A stretch of 64,000 nucleotides of DNA from Chlorokybus atmophyticus (lineage: Eukaryota > Streptophyta > Chlorokybophyceae > Chlorokybales > Chlorokybaceae). Location: contig RHPI01001116.1 of NCBI GenBank assembly GCA_009103225.1, positions 295,459 to 359,458 of the forward strand, read 5' to 3'. A model generated the notes under the pieces. It was not told where the DNA came from. It saw only the letters and a list, made by a program, of their open reading frames with translations, and ran no database searches. Made by a program: the position numbers and the translations under genes. Below are positions 50,328 through 62,114 of this stretch, piece after piece; positions within the stretch are counted from its first letter, which is position 1, and each line of letters opens with the position of its first letter.

Positions 50328-51072
50328 CTTGACGGAGCGACGCTAGAAGCCGGCCAGGCTAACCAAGAAAGAAGGACACCAACTTGCGGACAGTCCAGCA
50401 GGACGAGCGCAACACTCCAGGCTCACAAGCAAAACCTGCCCACTGCAAACCCTAAGCGGGCCTTCCACCCAGCTTGACTATGCCCGTACAACCGTTTTTT
50501 CCCGTTGCAGCACCAAGTTGCCACGCCGGAGACCTCGCTTACACACCACCTCCTCCTTCTCCTCGTGGTCGTCCTCGGCGGCGGCCACCGCAGCGACGAG
50601 GCCAGTGTCACCAATGTGCAGCTGGCAGCGACACTGTCCAGCTTTGGGGCCTGGCACGGTTAACCAAAAGCACCAAAGTGTTGCTACGAAACCTTGGTTA
50701 CCTGCGGGAGATTTCAGCCTATATTCTTGATATCTGCGAGGTTCCGCCTCTGAAGGTCCGTCGAGCGTGACACAGCTTTGGTCGGTTTGAGCTGACGGAG
50801 TAACGACGCCTGGACTTTTTGTCCACGAAAAGCGCACGCTGGTGGCATCTCGGGCGCACGCTCGCTCCCTAACGTGTAACGGTATCGTTATTCCTGGTAC
50901 GAGTCCAGCAGTGTGCGAGCGTTCGTTTCCGAAGTACGCAACGTGCTCGTTCCACGTGTACGCTATGCATGATGCGCGCTATGGTACGATGCGCTCTGCG
51001 TGTATTCCATTAACAAAACCCGCGCCCGGGCTATTGACGACGGTGCTGCGATAGTGGGCGGCGCGTGCCTAT

Positions 51073-51128
51073 ACTTATGGTGGACTTGGGAGCTCAGTTG
51101 TTAATATCTGGCCAAGTCCACCATAAGT
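51073..51128. repeat. Hairpin A: 17-bp perfect stem, 22-nt loop
   Basis: Left arm ACTTATGGTGGACTTGG (51073-51089), right arm its exact inverse (51112-51128). The loop (51090-51111) reads GAGCTCAGTTG, TT, AATATCTGG. Confidence 0.95.
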
Positions 51129-51129
51129 A

Positions 51130-51209
51130 GTCTCATATATGTTACATGAGCCCCTTGGGAGCTCAGTTGCCAATATCTGGCCAAGGGGCTCATGTAACAT
51201 ATATGAGAC
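51130..51209. repeat. Hairpin B: 29-bp perfect stem, same 22-nt loop
   Basis: Left arm 51130-51158 starts GTCTCATATATGTTACATGA and ends CCCCTTGG; the right arm 51181-51209 is its exact inverse. The loop (51159-51180) reads GAGCTCAGTTG, CC, AATATCTGG, differing from hairpin A at two bases. One base separates the two hairpins. Confidence 0.95.
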
Positions 51210-52525
51210 ATCCTACCTGCAGTAGATTACCTTCTTTGATGCAATGTCTAGTAGCAATGATGACACACCGTCTCGGAGCATTTGAATATTGTGGTGTTGG
51301 AATATTTTACCTGTGCACATTTACATTTTTTCATGGTATACTGCATAAAGATGATAAATCGGTATAATGTAGACGCGATAAACATATACAATGTAATCGT
51401 TCTGTAAGACATAGAGTAAAATGAAGCTTGCAAATCGACGTTGTACACATATCGGTACAACATGATATTACAATGTGGTTATATGTAAAACAAATGTAAA
51501 AGTAAAATGCATATTACTTTTATGCTCATTTTACATATACGTACGTGTGTACATGCGATAATGCTTTTTTTGGTCGCAAAGCAATTGTCTTCGTTGCATT
51601 ATGCTATTAAGTGTGGATCTTGTAATTTGGTGTCAAATTTCATGTTATATTTGCAAAACTTTGTGTTGTAATTGTCACTTGACCAAGTCATGGTATATAG
51701 AGTCAACGTGATGCTAGCTAACAACTGCACGAGCTTAGCCCTAGCTATATGGTATGATGCCTGCACATATGGCACACAATCCTCAACCATAATGCTGATG
51801 AGCTGGCTATAATGATGAGAACCAATCTCAATCTTGCAACCATGTGCGTTGGTTGTCATTGTACTAGAAGTGTATCATGTTGGATGCATGTCATGCCATG
51901 TTGCAATTGCCCTATGCAGACTCAAAACCATACCTTATCTTGCGCATGCAATGCCCACTAACTGGAAACAATGCATGGCTTCCAGTATGCAACCAGATCT
52001 CGCGCATAAGGCAGGCCTCAACTGAAAAAGTGTCGTGTGCACAGTCCATGCTAAAAAGTGAGCGTCATGAAGTCTACTTCAAAAACTCTTTATACCCGCA
52101 ATGTTCCAGCTCTGTCTCATGGTGGCGAGTGCACAAGGCTGTAAGCCTACCCACGAGTGCATAATCATGCACTGGTGCACAACTGCGTTGAGCTCAGTGC
52201 AACATATCAGACTGCGTCCATGTCACAGCCAAGCATACATGTACTTGCTTGGCACTTGAAGAAAGGAGACTTGCAAGCTTGGTGCAACGCTTGTGAACTG
52301 GTAAGCCAATGCACCAGTCAACTTGCTTAGCATTGGGCAGGGCTGCGCTTGTGTGCACATGTACTCAACTTGCTCTGCAGGCAGGTACCTCTTGTGATGC
52401 ACACAAGTTTGTACCTGACCTGCTGCATCACATTGCCATCGGCGCATATGACTGTGCTGTGCACAGCAACTCACCCCGCCACAAGGCGGGATGACATTGC
52501 GGTTTCACCTCCCCCTGGCCGACCA

Positions 52526-55437
52526 TTAATGCTGCATATCTTTCAAGGCGTCTCGTACATGTCGCACAATGCGGTCGTGAACAGGCTCCTGCATAAACAC
52601 CACCATGGCTGATTTTGGCTACGGTTACCAGTGTTACGTAGTTTGTTTTGGGATAAATGGCGTCTGTTAGGCCTCTAAGCCAGCTGATATGAACCCGCTG
52701 CGGCATACCTCTGTGCTTGGCGGAATGAAGAGCTCCCCAGTGATTGTCTCATACAGCAAGATGTACCTGAAGACGGCAAGTGTGAGAAGCCAATCTGATC
52801 CATGAGCGCCATGGCAACAACCTCCCTATTGCCATTCAGCAACTGACTGGCAATACACAACCCTAGCATACAACAACCCACCGTAGCAGATGCATGCACA
52901 ATGCAAGTTGAAACCAATATTTGCCATTACTTGTAATATCTTTAGGAAGGCTGTGGGCACTGATTGTAACAACACCACACAGAGGGCAAGCAGCATGAAT
53001 GGCACACAAGCCTGCATGCAACTGCTCACCGTCTGGACAGCTCTGTCACTAGGTCTGCAGGTGCTTCAGGGAGCACTGCATCGTTGTATGGATCGCAATG
53101 TTCGCGGAACCATAGACGCAAGAACTCCTGCAGCCAAGCACATCAGTTTCCATTGGCCTTACATGAACAGCTTGTGAATGAGGCTGTCCACATTGAGAAC
53201 TGGCTGGGTGTAGGCAGACAAACATCGCATTCCTGTGCATTGTAGGACTGCATCAAATTGTGTATCACATGCTTCCTTGTCACGCCAGCTTACCTTGTCT
53301 ATGTTTGCAGGCTCTTTGCCGGCTGCAAACAGCTCGTTGTATGTCTCTGCAATCCAATATCGACTTGAATCTGGAGTATGCACCTGAGCGCAGAGGTCTG
53401 TTTGTGAGCATGTCAATACCAAAATCTCAGTAGCGTGTGCAAGCCATGCTGTCCATCACCTCGTCTATCAGCAAAATTGTCCCATCATCTGCGCGCCCAA
53501 ACTCATACTTCGTGTCCACAAGCAGCAGACCATGCTGAGCCGCTGCTTTCTGCAAGACCACAAAATGCTATGATGCCCGCTGCTTGACAACCACAAGCAA
53601 GCAGATCACATCTGCCTGACAACGCGCACACTGAATGCATACTTTACAAACAAATGCACCTGACCGTAAGAAAACAGCTCCAAGGCTTTGGCGCTAACGT
53701 ACTCCCAATCTGCCTGCGTCATGAGTCCCATCTCCACTATCTGCACACAGCTGCATTATGTTCATCACCGCTTGCCAGCTGGTAGCTTCACAGTGACAGT
53801 ACGGGTGCTAAAAAGCTGCAACCAGTTACTGCCATCAATGCATTCTCCATAGATGCATTGGCTGTCTAACAACACTAGCAAGTGAAGGTGTGGACCTGCT
53901 TTGGGCTGACAGGCCTGTCGTGGTCCTTGTCCTTGGTGGTGGGCGTCAGGAGGTTCTGATCTAGCTTCTGGTTCCTTACAAGACCTGAACAAATGCCTAA
54001 CATAGTAACCAGGTGGCTCGCAAGGCACAAAGGCCAGGCGCATCATGTGATCAAGGCTCCTAGTTGCTACAGATACTTTTGCGAAGCCGTCGCTAATACT
54101 TACTGACACAGCGCTGCAAGATGGGGCTACCTAAGCTCACCTTCCGACAATATGTTCCCGCAGTATTCTCGATCTCCCCGGTTATACACTGTCCATAGGG
54201 ATGTGCTTGTGCTGCCTGTGATGTATCCCCTGACTGCAAACAAAGCCTCAATGCACGGCATCAGCTTGTGCAGCCAAAAAACAAGGCCAAAACAGCCTAG
54301 ACAGCGTTGCAGTCACTCACCAACAAACTCAACAGGAAATACTGTGCATTTGCGCGCAATTGTGACATTTGGATCGGGTGTGGACAAAACTGCATTGGGA
54401 ATGATATCGGTGGTGTTGTCAAACCACCAGAGACTGGTCTCATTCAGAACCTGCAAAAGGCTGGCAACATTAGCTCAACACAAAGTTAGTCACATGGGGG
54501 ACAACACAACAGACACGTTACTGCTTCGCGTACCTGCCCCTTGAAAGGAACAGATGCCAGCAAACGGTCAAAAGCGCTCTGCCTGTCAGTTGTTACTATC
54601 ACAATCGCGTCTCCAGCGTCATATGTGTCGCGCACCTGCATATGAAGGCTTGTCACAAACTACGTAATTGTAACAAGTCCGCGTGTTCATTGTGCCTGAT
54701 CAAGGGAATCACCTTGCCTTGAACTTTGCTACTCAGCCTCAAGCCATGCGCAGGATCGTCAAGAGAAGTCTCCGTCAAACAGTTGGCCAGCCCTGCGGTT
54801 ACTGCACCTGCCACCTGCCAAGCATGTGCAAATTCAGTGAGGCACGCAGACAGTTGGGAGATTTGGAACAAAAACACAGGATATGAACACAACGCAGTTC
54901 TATGATGGTAGTAAGTACTTAACAACGGGGATGTCGTTGGTTTTGACACCAATGACTCAACCTGAACAACCATTGTCACAAAGTCACGCTGGCAAAGATG
55001 CTAAGAATGCTAACAGCATGAGTGCAATAAGGGATTGAACTGCTTGTACTTGTCACCAAAGACCATACCCCTCTCCCCGGGAAGAGGGGAGGGGGACATG
55101 CATTGTGCTACTGCGAGTTGGCTGCGAAGAGTATCGTCTGCGGCCAACATACGTATAAATGCGCAGTCACTGTGAGCTGCTGCAACACGAGGTCATCACG
55201 CACCTCAGGCCGAGGGCCTCGCTGCAGCCGTTGCGCCACATCCACTCCAGCCACGGTGGTCACTCGCACTGCCGCCCTGCGGCCTGGTATCCTCCGAGCC
55301 GCAGCTACCCCCAGACCCTTCAAAACGCTGCTCTTTAGGACTGTTGACGGCTGCTTCCACCTCGAACAAGCCAAGGCAGACGGCGGACAGCACGCCACCG
55401 CCGCCACCAGCGCCGCCGCCGCTGTCGCCAACGCCAT
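52526..55437 (-). CDS. Phosphoribosylaminoimidazole-succinocarboxamide synthase, plastid
   Basis: Twelve exons: 55437-55204, 54814-54713, 54635-54534, 54450-54321, 54233-54141, 53984-53896, 53740-53660, 53549-53460, 53383-53294, 53127-53030, 52766-52709, 52588-52526; 409 residues. It joins CAIR and aspartate with ATP in purine synthesis. Exon 1 is an Ala/Arg/Ser-rich transit peptide, as in plants. Signature blocks: [80 protein letters not shown] and HTPDSSRYW (309-317). All introns are GT-AG. The gene diverges from PAM16 across a 492-bp region with telo-boxes. Confidence 0.96.
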
Positions 55438-55929
55438 GCCCCTAGAACCCTAAATTGCGAGTTCAGTGATCATCTTGCATCACAGCCAGGTTGAGCTCAA
55501 TGATCCTATGCTTAGGTGGCACCGGTTCACTGAACGCGCCAGCGTCTTTTGCCGGGGAAGTGCGCTGCCCACCGCCACGTGGAAGTGTGCCGTCTCGAAC
55601 CATCAGCAAAACCCTAAACGGCGGCGGCGGAGCTAGCAGGAGGAAGAGCAGTCCGGCGACGAGCAGCAGGGGAGTAGTAGTAGTAGGAGGAGGAGGCGCA
55701 GGTGGAGGTGGAAGAGCAACCGTTGGGGCCAGGCGGCGCCGTCAGTGACTACTGTGTTGAGTTGCTGGTTGAACAAGCAGCTGGCTAGTGTCAGCCAGTT
55801 GGACAACAGCCTGATTGGCGGCGGCCTCAGGAGCGGTGTATAGCTGGATTAGCGGTTGGTTGAAGAATTGCATAGCAGTGGGCTTCTCACGAGCTGGGTG
55901 CTGGTTTGGATCCTCCGTTGTGATTAACC
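55438..55929. promoter_or_regulatory. Divergent promoter region (SAICAR synthetase / PAM16), telo-boxes
   Basis: 492 bp between divergent start codons with telo-box words GAACCCTAAAT (55445-55455) and AAAACCCTAAAC (55608-55619). A GGA/GTA-rich tract lies at 55660-55725. Confidence 0.55.
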
Positions 55930-56889
55930 ATGGTAAGCAGATTGGTGTTGTTGAGGTTGCTGGCCTGGAGTGCTGCACTTGTTGTGGTCCCCTGTTTGCA
56001 CTATCAGCGGTGCACATCTACGCTATTGTATGATAATATTTTACCAGGCTTGTTTATCACATGTCGTTAAGCTGCTGCCGACGTTGCACCCGCCTTTGTG
56101 CAAACCACAGTTGAGTGAGGTTGGGTTTGGAGCCCTCATGCACGTGTTTTGGTCAGACGTATTCCCTGTGTGTATGACGCTTCATTAGTTGTCATCAATG
56201 TTGCGTCTACTACCGCCTCAGATCAAAACACACTTTTATGCACCTTGTTGCGCACTCACATGCGGCTGCATGGATTTTGTTATATGTGCAGGCGGGTAAG
56301 ATTATAGCAAATCTTATTGTCCTTGGCGGCGGTATCGTCATGCGAGCTATGGCACAAGCTTATCGGCAAGCGTTAGTGAGTAAGTGGCAGCAGTTTGCAT
56401 GCTTGTAGCACCGGTTGGAACTGTATGTCGGATTACCAATTCGTTATTTGGTAAGCTGTGCTATTGGTTTCAACATTGCGTAAAGCATGACTCATACTGT
56501 CTTACGCAGATGCTTCCAAAACTGGTGTGGCGAGTGAGGTTACTAAAAACACGGCAGCTCGAGCCACAAAACAGATGACCCTTGACGAAGCAGAAAAGAT
56601 CTTGGGTATTGACCGAAATATGAAGTGGGAACAGATCATGAAGGTTAGTGCTTTGAGTTGTGCTGTCCGCAAAGGTTTATTGCCAGTGCAGTCTGTCTTA
56701 CCATTTCTTGTACCATTTCAAATGTTAGATCGGTAACATCAGGTTGTGCAACAGAGGTATGACAGGTTATACCAAGCAAATGAGAAAGGGGGGACTTTCT
56801 ACCTTCAGTCCAAAGTTGCACGAGCCAAAGAAAGGCTCGAACAAGCGCAAGAGTATGCACAAGCACAGCAAAGGAGTACAGGCTCGTAG
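55930..56889 (+). CDS. PAM16: PAM16/TIM16, presequence translocase motor subunit
   Basis: Four exons: 55930-55932 (ATG alone), 56292-56379, 56510-56643, 56755-56889; 119 residues, a normal length. The hydrophobic N-terminus [20 protein letters not shown] is followed by [15 protein letters not shown] and the J-like domain [50 protein letters not shown]. The J-like domain lacks HPD, as expected for PAM16. It would regulate PAM18 and mtHsp70 at the TIM23 channel of the inner mitochondrial membrane. The start is fixed by phase: ATG|GTAAGC, then CAG|GCGGGTAAG gives M-A-G. Confidence 0.96.
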
Positions 56890-57700
56890 GCTGCGGCATG
56901 TGAGAGACTTTTTACACTTGCCGCCATTGCGGCAGCCGCGCTGATGGCATTCATACTCCGTTTCTGGTGACGGCAGCACCTGCACTCGACCTTCATACTG
57001 TTGAATCTGAAGTTACAGATGCAGCACCTCCCGCTCATACAGTAGTTGCACATGAGGCTGGTGGAGCCTACAGCGCAGCATGTGTGCCAGGCTGGTGGAA
57101 GCACACTACCACTGAGCCAGCCTGCTATGTTGAGGCACACGTTTTGTGGTGATTTTGTAACGTAACGAGAGGGTAGTGGGTTAGACTTGGGGTTGCCTGT
57201 TAGTATCTCATTCTTTGGTGAGCTGCATTGCTCATGTTAATAGTTGCCTATTAATCATTTAACTCTCTACTGATCAGTGCTCATCCTACGTTTCACATAG
57301 GATGAGCACTGGTCAGAAAAGTGCATGTGGTCAATCAGACACCAATGCCAATGGTGCTCCCGAGTTCTCTCCAGTATTGTAGAATGCCTGCGCCTACATT
57401 AGCTCAGCAACATGCACAGTCTTGCTCGCATTGCACCACACGTCACAAAGCTGCCTGTTGTTGTGCTTAGCTCGCAACAGCATGTTGGCGACAATACTGC
57501 GAACTGGTACTGCATTGGCAGTCTGATTCAACAATTCCATGCCCTGCACACTTGAACACAAGATATGGCAAACTCTATACATATACACAGCAGCGCGTGC
57601 AACTTCTACATATGGTGACGCTTGTGCCACTACCTCTGTGAAAGGCATCCAAAATTGTGTACGCAGAGGGCAACATGCAGGGAGTCAGGTATCAAAACGA
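56890..57700. other. Convergent intergenic region with a hairpin
   Basis: 811 bp between convergent stop codons. It contains the hairpin at 57270-57316. An open stretch at 56967-57150 shows no family signal. Confidence 0.45.
57270..57316. repeat. 19-bp hairpin with one mismatch
   Basis: CTGATCAGTGCTCATCCTA and the inverted TAGGATGAGCACTGGTCAG flank a 9-nt loop. It lies between two convergent genes and could act in 3' end formation; that is a guess. Confidence 0.85.
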
Positions 57701-58246
57701 CTAGTTGTAGTAAAGCTCAAGGCCCATGCCGTCATGAATCTCGTAATCAGCGAGCGTTATGTGGTCCTTGTAGATTGTGTACCTGCAAGGGGCAGCCTGG
57801 TCAGCTGTGGTTGGTGTTTCCGAGTGACCACCATGTATAATGCTATACTATACAACTCACCATTTCTGAATGCGGATCTTCTCGGGCCGCGTGCCGGTTT
57901 GGGCTGCAATCAACTTCTTCAGGTCGCCAATGGTATCATCCTCACTGTACAGCATAAGCCGTGAACTGAGTTGGTGGCTACAAGCGTGATGTGTGTAGGC
58001 TTATCTGTATTTCACATGCAAGTACAAGAAAGTAGCAATTACAGCAAGTATGCATTGGCTATATCACAGTCCGGGACATGCACTCCTTGTTCTCATGAAT
58101 GGTACCAAGTACAGTCATTGTGTTCTACACGCAGGCAGATACAATCATAAACTCATCAAGAAAGTGTGCAAACAAACAACGGGCCCGTACTTGCACTTGA
58201 CTCGCACTTTTTTGCCCAAGCGGTCGTTGCAAACCACCTCTATCAT
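57701..58246 (-). CDS. UBL5: Ubiquitin-like protein 5 (Hub1)
   Basis: Three exons: 58246-58191, 57944-57861, 57782-57701; exactly 73 residues. It starts [18 protein letters not shown], then [40 protein letters not shown] and ends GMGLELYYN, the double-Tyr end typical of Hub1/UBL5, which is not conjugated by a Gly-Gly tail. The family binds the spliceosomal protein Snu66 and helps the use of weak 5' splice sites. This may matter in a genome with GC donors; that link is inference only. Confidence 0.97.
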
Positions 58247-59843
58247 GGCGGCTGCAGCGCGCACGCCAGCCGCTGTAAACGAGAACGACGAGCTAGGCAA
58301 GTAATGGTATTTGTCACGCACAACCCAGGCACCCTACCCTAACCCTAATCTACGCTGGGCCAACGCTGTCCGCCCCAGACTATGCAAACCCAGCTTGCAG
58401 ATTACCCTACATGCAACCGGCTCGCTGGTTCAGAACTCCCCGACGTCACACTCACACTCCTCACACTCACTGCACTCCCGGGCCAGACGCCGCCGCCGCC
58501 GCCGTGCGCCCAGCGTGTAGTCTACCTGCAGTATTCTTGTATTGAGGGTTGTTGTACATGGGTACTGCTCGTCCAAAGACGCAATATACCAACATCATCA
58601 GACGACCTGCCAACTTTCCGTGCAATTCACGTCGTTTGCATGTAGCAAATATCAACCAACTGGAAAACCAGAATCTGAGCTGGACAAAACTTCTAAAAGA
58701 CTTTGTCCATAAGTTGAGGCGGAGGACAACTCCCACGCGCCTCTCCGGCGCGCAGTGCTAATGGGCCCCATCCCACTCGTCCCCCTGCCTGGCGGCGCGC
58801 CCATCCCCGTGTCGTTGCTGCGGAACGCCCGTGCGTGCGATTGGGCACGAAGCCCCCCCCAGCAGCCAGCCCGTGGTCGCGACTTGCTGCAAAATCCGTG
58901 CACGGCATTGCTCTCTGCCTGTGTGCCGTGTGGTGGGCGTGCACGGAGGGCTAGCGTGTCGGAGAGGCGCGAGGTGGCGGCGGCGGCGGCGGCGGGCAGG
59001 CGGGGGGTAAAGGGGTCAGCGGAGGGTTGTGGCCGTTGAGGGTCCGAGGGTGCTGGTTTGTCCTTGTGCTAAGTTTTGGGCTGCTGCCGCGCGGCCGGTT
59101 TTTGTTTGGCCCCGCTGGGCGGCGGTCGTTGCCGAGTGTTACACTTGAAGGGTAAGCACATTGCAGGATCGTTATTTGTGTTTTCGTTTGCTGGTCTGCC
59201 AAGGGGCAGCTTCTTGACACTAAGTTAGCCTGCTGGCCATACTTTGCAAGCGGCGCCACTGTGTTGCATACTATCCGACGCCATTCTCCTAGATCCTTGC
59301 ACAGTTTTCAGGCCGTAGAGTTTTGCAAGAAGCTCGCCAGCATGCGCAGCTTTGCGAGCGGTCCTGTTCTACGATGAAATACCCGATAACTCGCATGCAA
59401 GCAACGAAGCAACTTATCAAGGCAGTTCCAGCGCAATTGTAGTGCTGCTGCCAAACCTCATTTCAGCTCAGTCTAGTTTGGTTCAGCGCAATTGCTGCTA
59501 GGAAGCATACATGTCAGGTTTCTGAGTTGTTTGCAGCCTTCCGATGGCAAGCTGTTTGCATTGCAGGTGAAGGGGTAACAAGGGTAATGTGGAACATGCG
59601 GCTTCCACGCAAAGCATGACATGCATGGGTGAAGTCCTGGCGTGTTCACAAGCAGCATAAGCGGCTGACGCCCACAGATCGCCAAAGCGAGAAAAGATGC
59701 TGACGCAAGAATTGTATCCTTCCTGATACAAACAGTGTCTCATGCAACGATTGCGTCGATTCGTAACAAAGTATTGCCATTTTCACATGATTGAGCTCTT
59801 AGCTGCACGGTTTGCGCCTTAACGACTAATTCTGGTAATGTAG
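58247..59843. other. Divergent upstream region (UBL5 / PITP)
   Basis: 1.6 kb with a telo-box-like ACCCTACCCTAACCCTAAT at 58331-58349, 85 bp from the UBL5 start, and a G+C-rich stretch at 58740-59110. It should contain the first exon of the PITP gene. One candidate is 59374-59441, which has an ATG and ends in the needed phase (TA|GT), but its residues do not look like the family. Confidence 0.45.
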
Positions 59844-62114
59844 TCGCATAGTGCTGCCGTTCGAGCCTTTGGAGGTGAGGCACTGCTTGCAGCTGCGATA
59901 ATGCATTGATCTGCGCTGCTTGTGACGGGTTTGATTTGTCAGTGCATGCCCACCCTTTCATGTGATTTCGGCTGTGCAGTATCAAGTCGGCCAGCTGTAT
60001 ATGGTGGCCAAATACTCAAAGGCTGAATCATCTTCTGGCGACGATGGTGTGGAGATTGTTGTTAATGAGCCTTTTTCAAACGAGCAGGGCACAGGCCAGT
60101 ACACGCACAAAAGATACTACCTTGCAAAGTGCGTAAGCGAATTTGCCAAGCTAGCAATCCTTGGCAATAGTTAGATCATCCCCCTTTTTTGTTTTTGTGT
60201 TGTTACAAAATATTGACAATGATGGGTTGTGTGACATCGACGTCTTGCCAGAAAACTACCAGCATGGCTAGTGAAGCTGCTGCCGGCAGCTGCGTTGGTT
60301 GTGGATGAGAAGGCATGGAACTCGTTTCCCGATTGCCTAACAGGTGAGACTCTGTCCTTGCTGTGTGGGTGGAGCCAATGTTAAGGCTTGCATGTGCGTG
60401 CATGCTTGTTGCTCAACTCACCTTTCCTCCCGTTGGTGCGACATGCGTGGCTCCATCTCTATACAATCACAGTATACACGGTGAGTTGTGCATACAAGGT
60501 GTGCGCTGCAGGTCTAGCATGTGCGCGCACAATCATCTGAACAATCACGCGCTTTGCGCAGAGCCCCTATTTGACCAACTTCAAGCTGGAGCTTCGTAGT
60601 AAACATTTCAGCGATGCAGGCCAGCAGGAGAATGTACGCATTGCCAGCAGTGGTTTCTCCCATCATCATGCCATACCAAGCCTGATAGAACTCACCCTGT
60701 GGTGTACTTGCCAGGTGTTTGGAGTTCCACCTGAGTTGTTGTCAAAGCGCGCTGTTGATTATCTAGATATCGCTGCGGACCCTTGGGAGAAGTATGAGGA
60801 GAGCGAGGATCCGGCAAAGTTTCACTCGACAAAAACTGGTAGAGGACCTCTGACCAAGGGCTGGCAGGTGCTTTGCGGGCAAGTTGGCAACATTCTGGAT
60901 GTGCATATCTTGCTGAAAGTTTAGTCTCATGCGCATGTTTGTTGTTCATTAATCTACAGAAAAGGACAAAGCCGATAATGTGCGCATACAAGCTCGTGAA
61001 TATCGAAGTTCCATATTTTGGCATCCTCGGCAGCCGCATCGAGAAGTACGCTGTTCGAGTAAGTATGAAACTGTCCCTCTGGTGCAGTGTTGATGTTTGT
61101 GGAGACAGTGCTGCCAGTTACTCCGACACACGCATGCATACGTGCTCATGCCGCCCCCCCCCCCTCGTCTTCTCCGCCCTGTTCGAGCTCCACCTATTAC
61201 TGTCAACTGGCCCTCCATGGCTTCACGCATCATCAGCTTACGCGCTTTTGGTATGTACTGCACAGAATGCACAACGCAAAGTGCTGCTGCAAGGACACCG
61301 GAAGTGCTTCTGCTGGATGGACGAATGGTTCGGCATGACGCTCGAAGACATCCGAACACTTGAAAAGAAGAACATGGAAGAGCTGAACTCGGTATGGGCT
61401 TGAGCAAGACTTGTGTTGTTTGCAATGCACAGATCTGAGCGCACTGCAATTTTGTACACTTGAAGGTGAGGCTGTTTAGAATACAGCTGTATGCTGATTA
61501 TGCACATCACACAGGTTGTGGGTAACAATCCTGTACCCAAGAAAGACCCGGTGTTGGCAAAATTAACCAGCAGACACATTACCCGAAGCAACTCGCGGTC
61601 GGCCTCGCGGTCAGCCTCGTTCGACGTACCACAGAGGCAGAACTCCATAGATCTGCCCAAGAGTAGCGACAGCAGAGAGAGCATGGCAGTCGAGCCGACT
61701 CGCAATCGGCGGGCTTCTTTCGGCGGCATCCTCACGAAAACCGACGTTGACCAGCGCGGCGACAACAACAACTCCACCAACCTGACTTCCCCCATCACGG
61801 AGGACAAGCCCGTGGACGAGACCTTCTGGGACGCGATGCTCAACGCCGGCGCGGATATCCCGCCCACGCCGACGGGGAGCTACGCGTCGGCGCAGTCGGA
61901 TATTGCTGTTGATGACTTTCTTAATCAGGATCAGGACCCCCTCGACGGCGCCATCTCTATATCAGAGTCTGCTGCTGCGCCAGCGCCTGCGCCACCGCTG
62001 CCACCTCCACAACTGTCGATAGCGCCAAAGGTTGTGCCGGCCACAGCGCTGCACAAAGGCAAGCGGAGACGAGGGTTATTTGCATGTTTTGCGGAGCCAG
62101 CGGTTAAGGCTTGA
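59844..62114 (+). CDS. Class I phosphatidylinositol transfer protein with long C-terminal extension (5' exon uncertain)
   Basis: Nine exons resolved: 59844-59874, 59980-60128, 60252-60343, 60473-60480, 60562-60633, 60715-60867, 60960-61058, 61266-61391, 61515-62114, giving 442 residues; the first exon must end in phase 2. The PITP core reads RIVLPFEPLEYQVGQLYMVA, QYTHKRYYLAKKLP, DEKAWNSFPDCLTVYTSPYL, DPAKFHSTKTGRGPLTKGW, MCAYKLVNIEVPYFG and HRKCFCWMDEWFGMTLEDIR. It would move PI and PC between membranes. The last exon adds about 200 Ser/Pro/Asp-rich residues ending KGKRRRGLFACF, a basic-Cys tail that could be lipidated or bind membranes. Exon 4 is only 8 nt. Confidence 0.92.

Larger units (their letters stand above)
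50328..52525. other. 2.2-kb region upstream of ENTH gene, with twin hairpins
   Basis: Holds the ENTH promoter, G+C-rich DNA to about 51050, two adjacent hairpins (51073-51209), then A+T-rich DNA (51250-51800). I see no exon that splices into a recognisable protein. Confidence 0.5.

Noticed and set aside
51073-51209. tRNA or bacterial terminator reading of the twin hairpins
   Set aside because: No T-loop or anticodon layout and no U tract; stems are far longer than terminators.
55491-55748. 85-codon plus-strand frame upstream of PAM16
   Set aside because: Low-complexity Gly/Arg/Val; PAM16 is complete without it and starts at 55930.
57394-57648. 84-codon minus-strand frame downstream of UBL5
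   Set aside because: UBL5 ends at 57701 with its normal length; the frame has no splice sites or family match.
58755-59039. Gly/Ala/Pro-rich plus-strand frame MLMGPIPLVPLPGG
   Set aside because: Lies in a G+C-rich promoter segment; no splice link to the PITP exons in the right phase.
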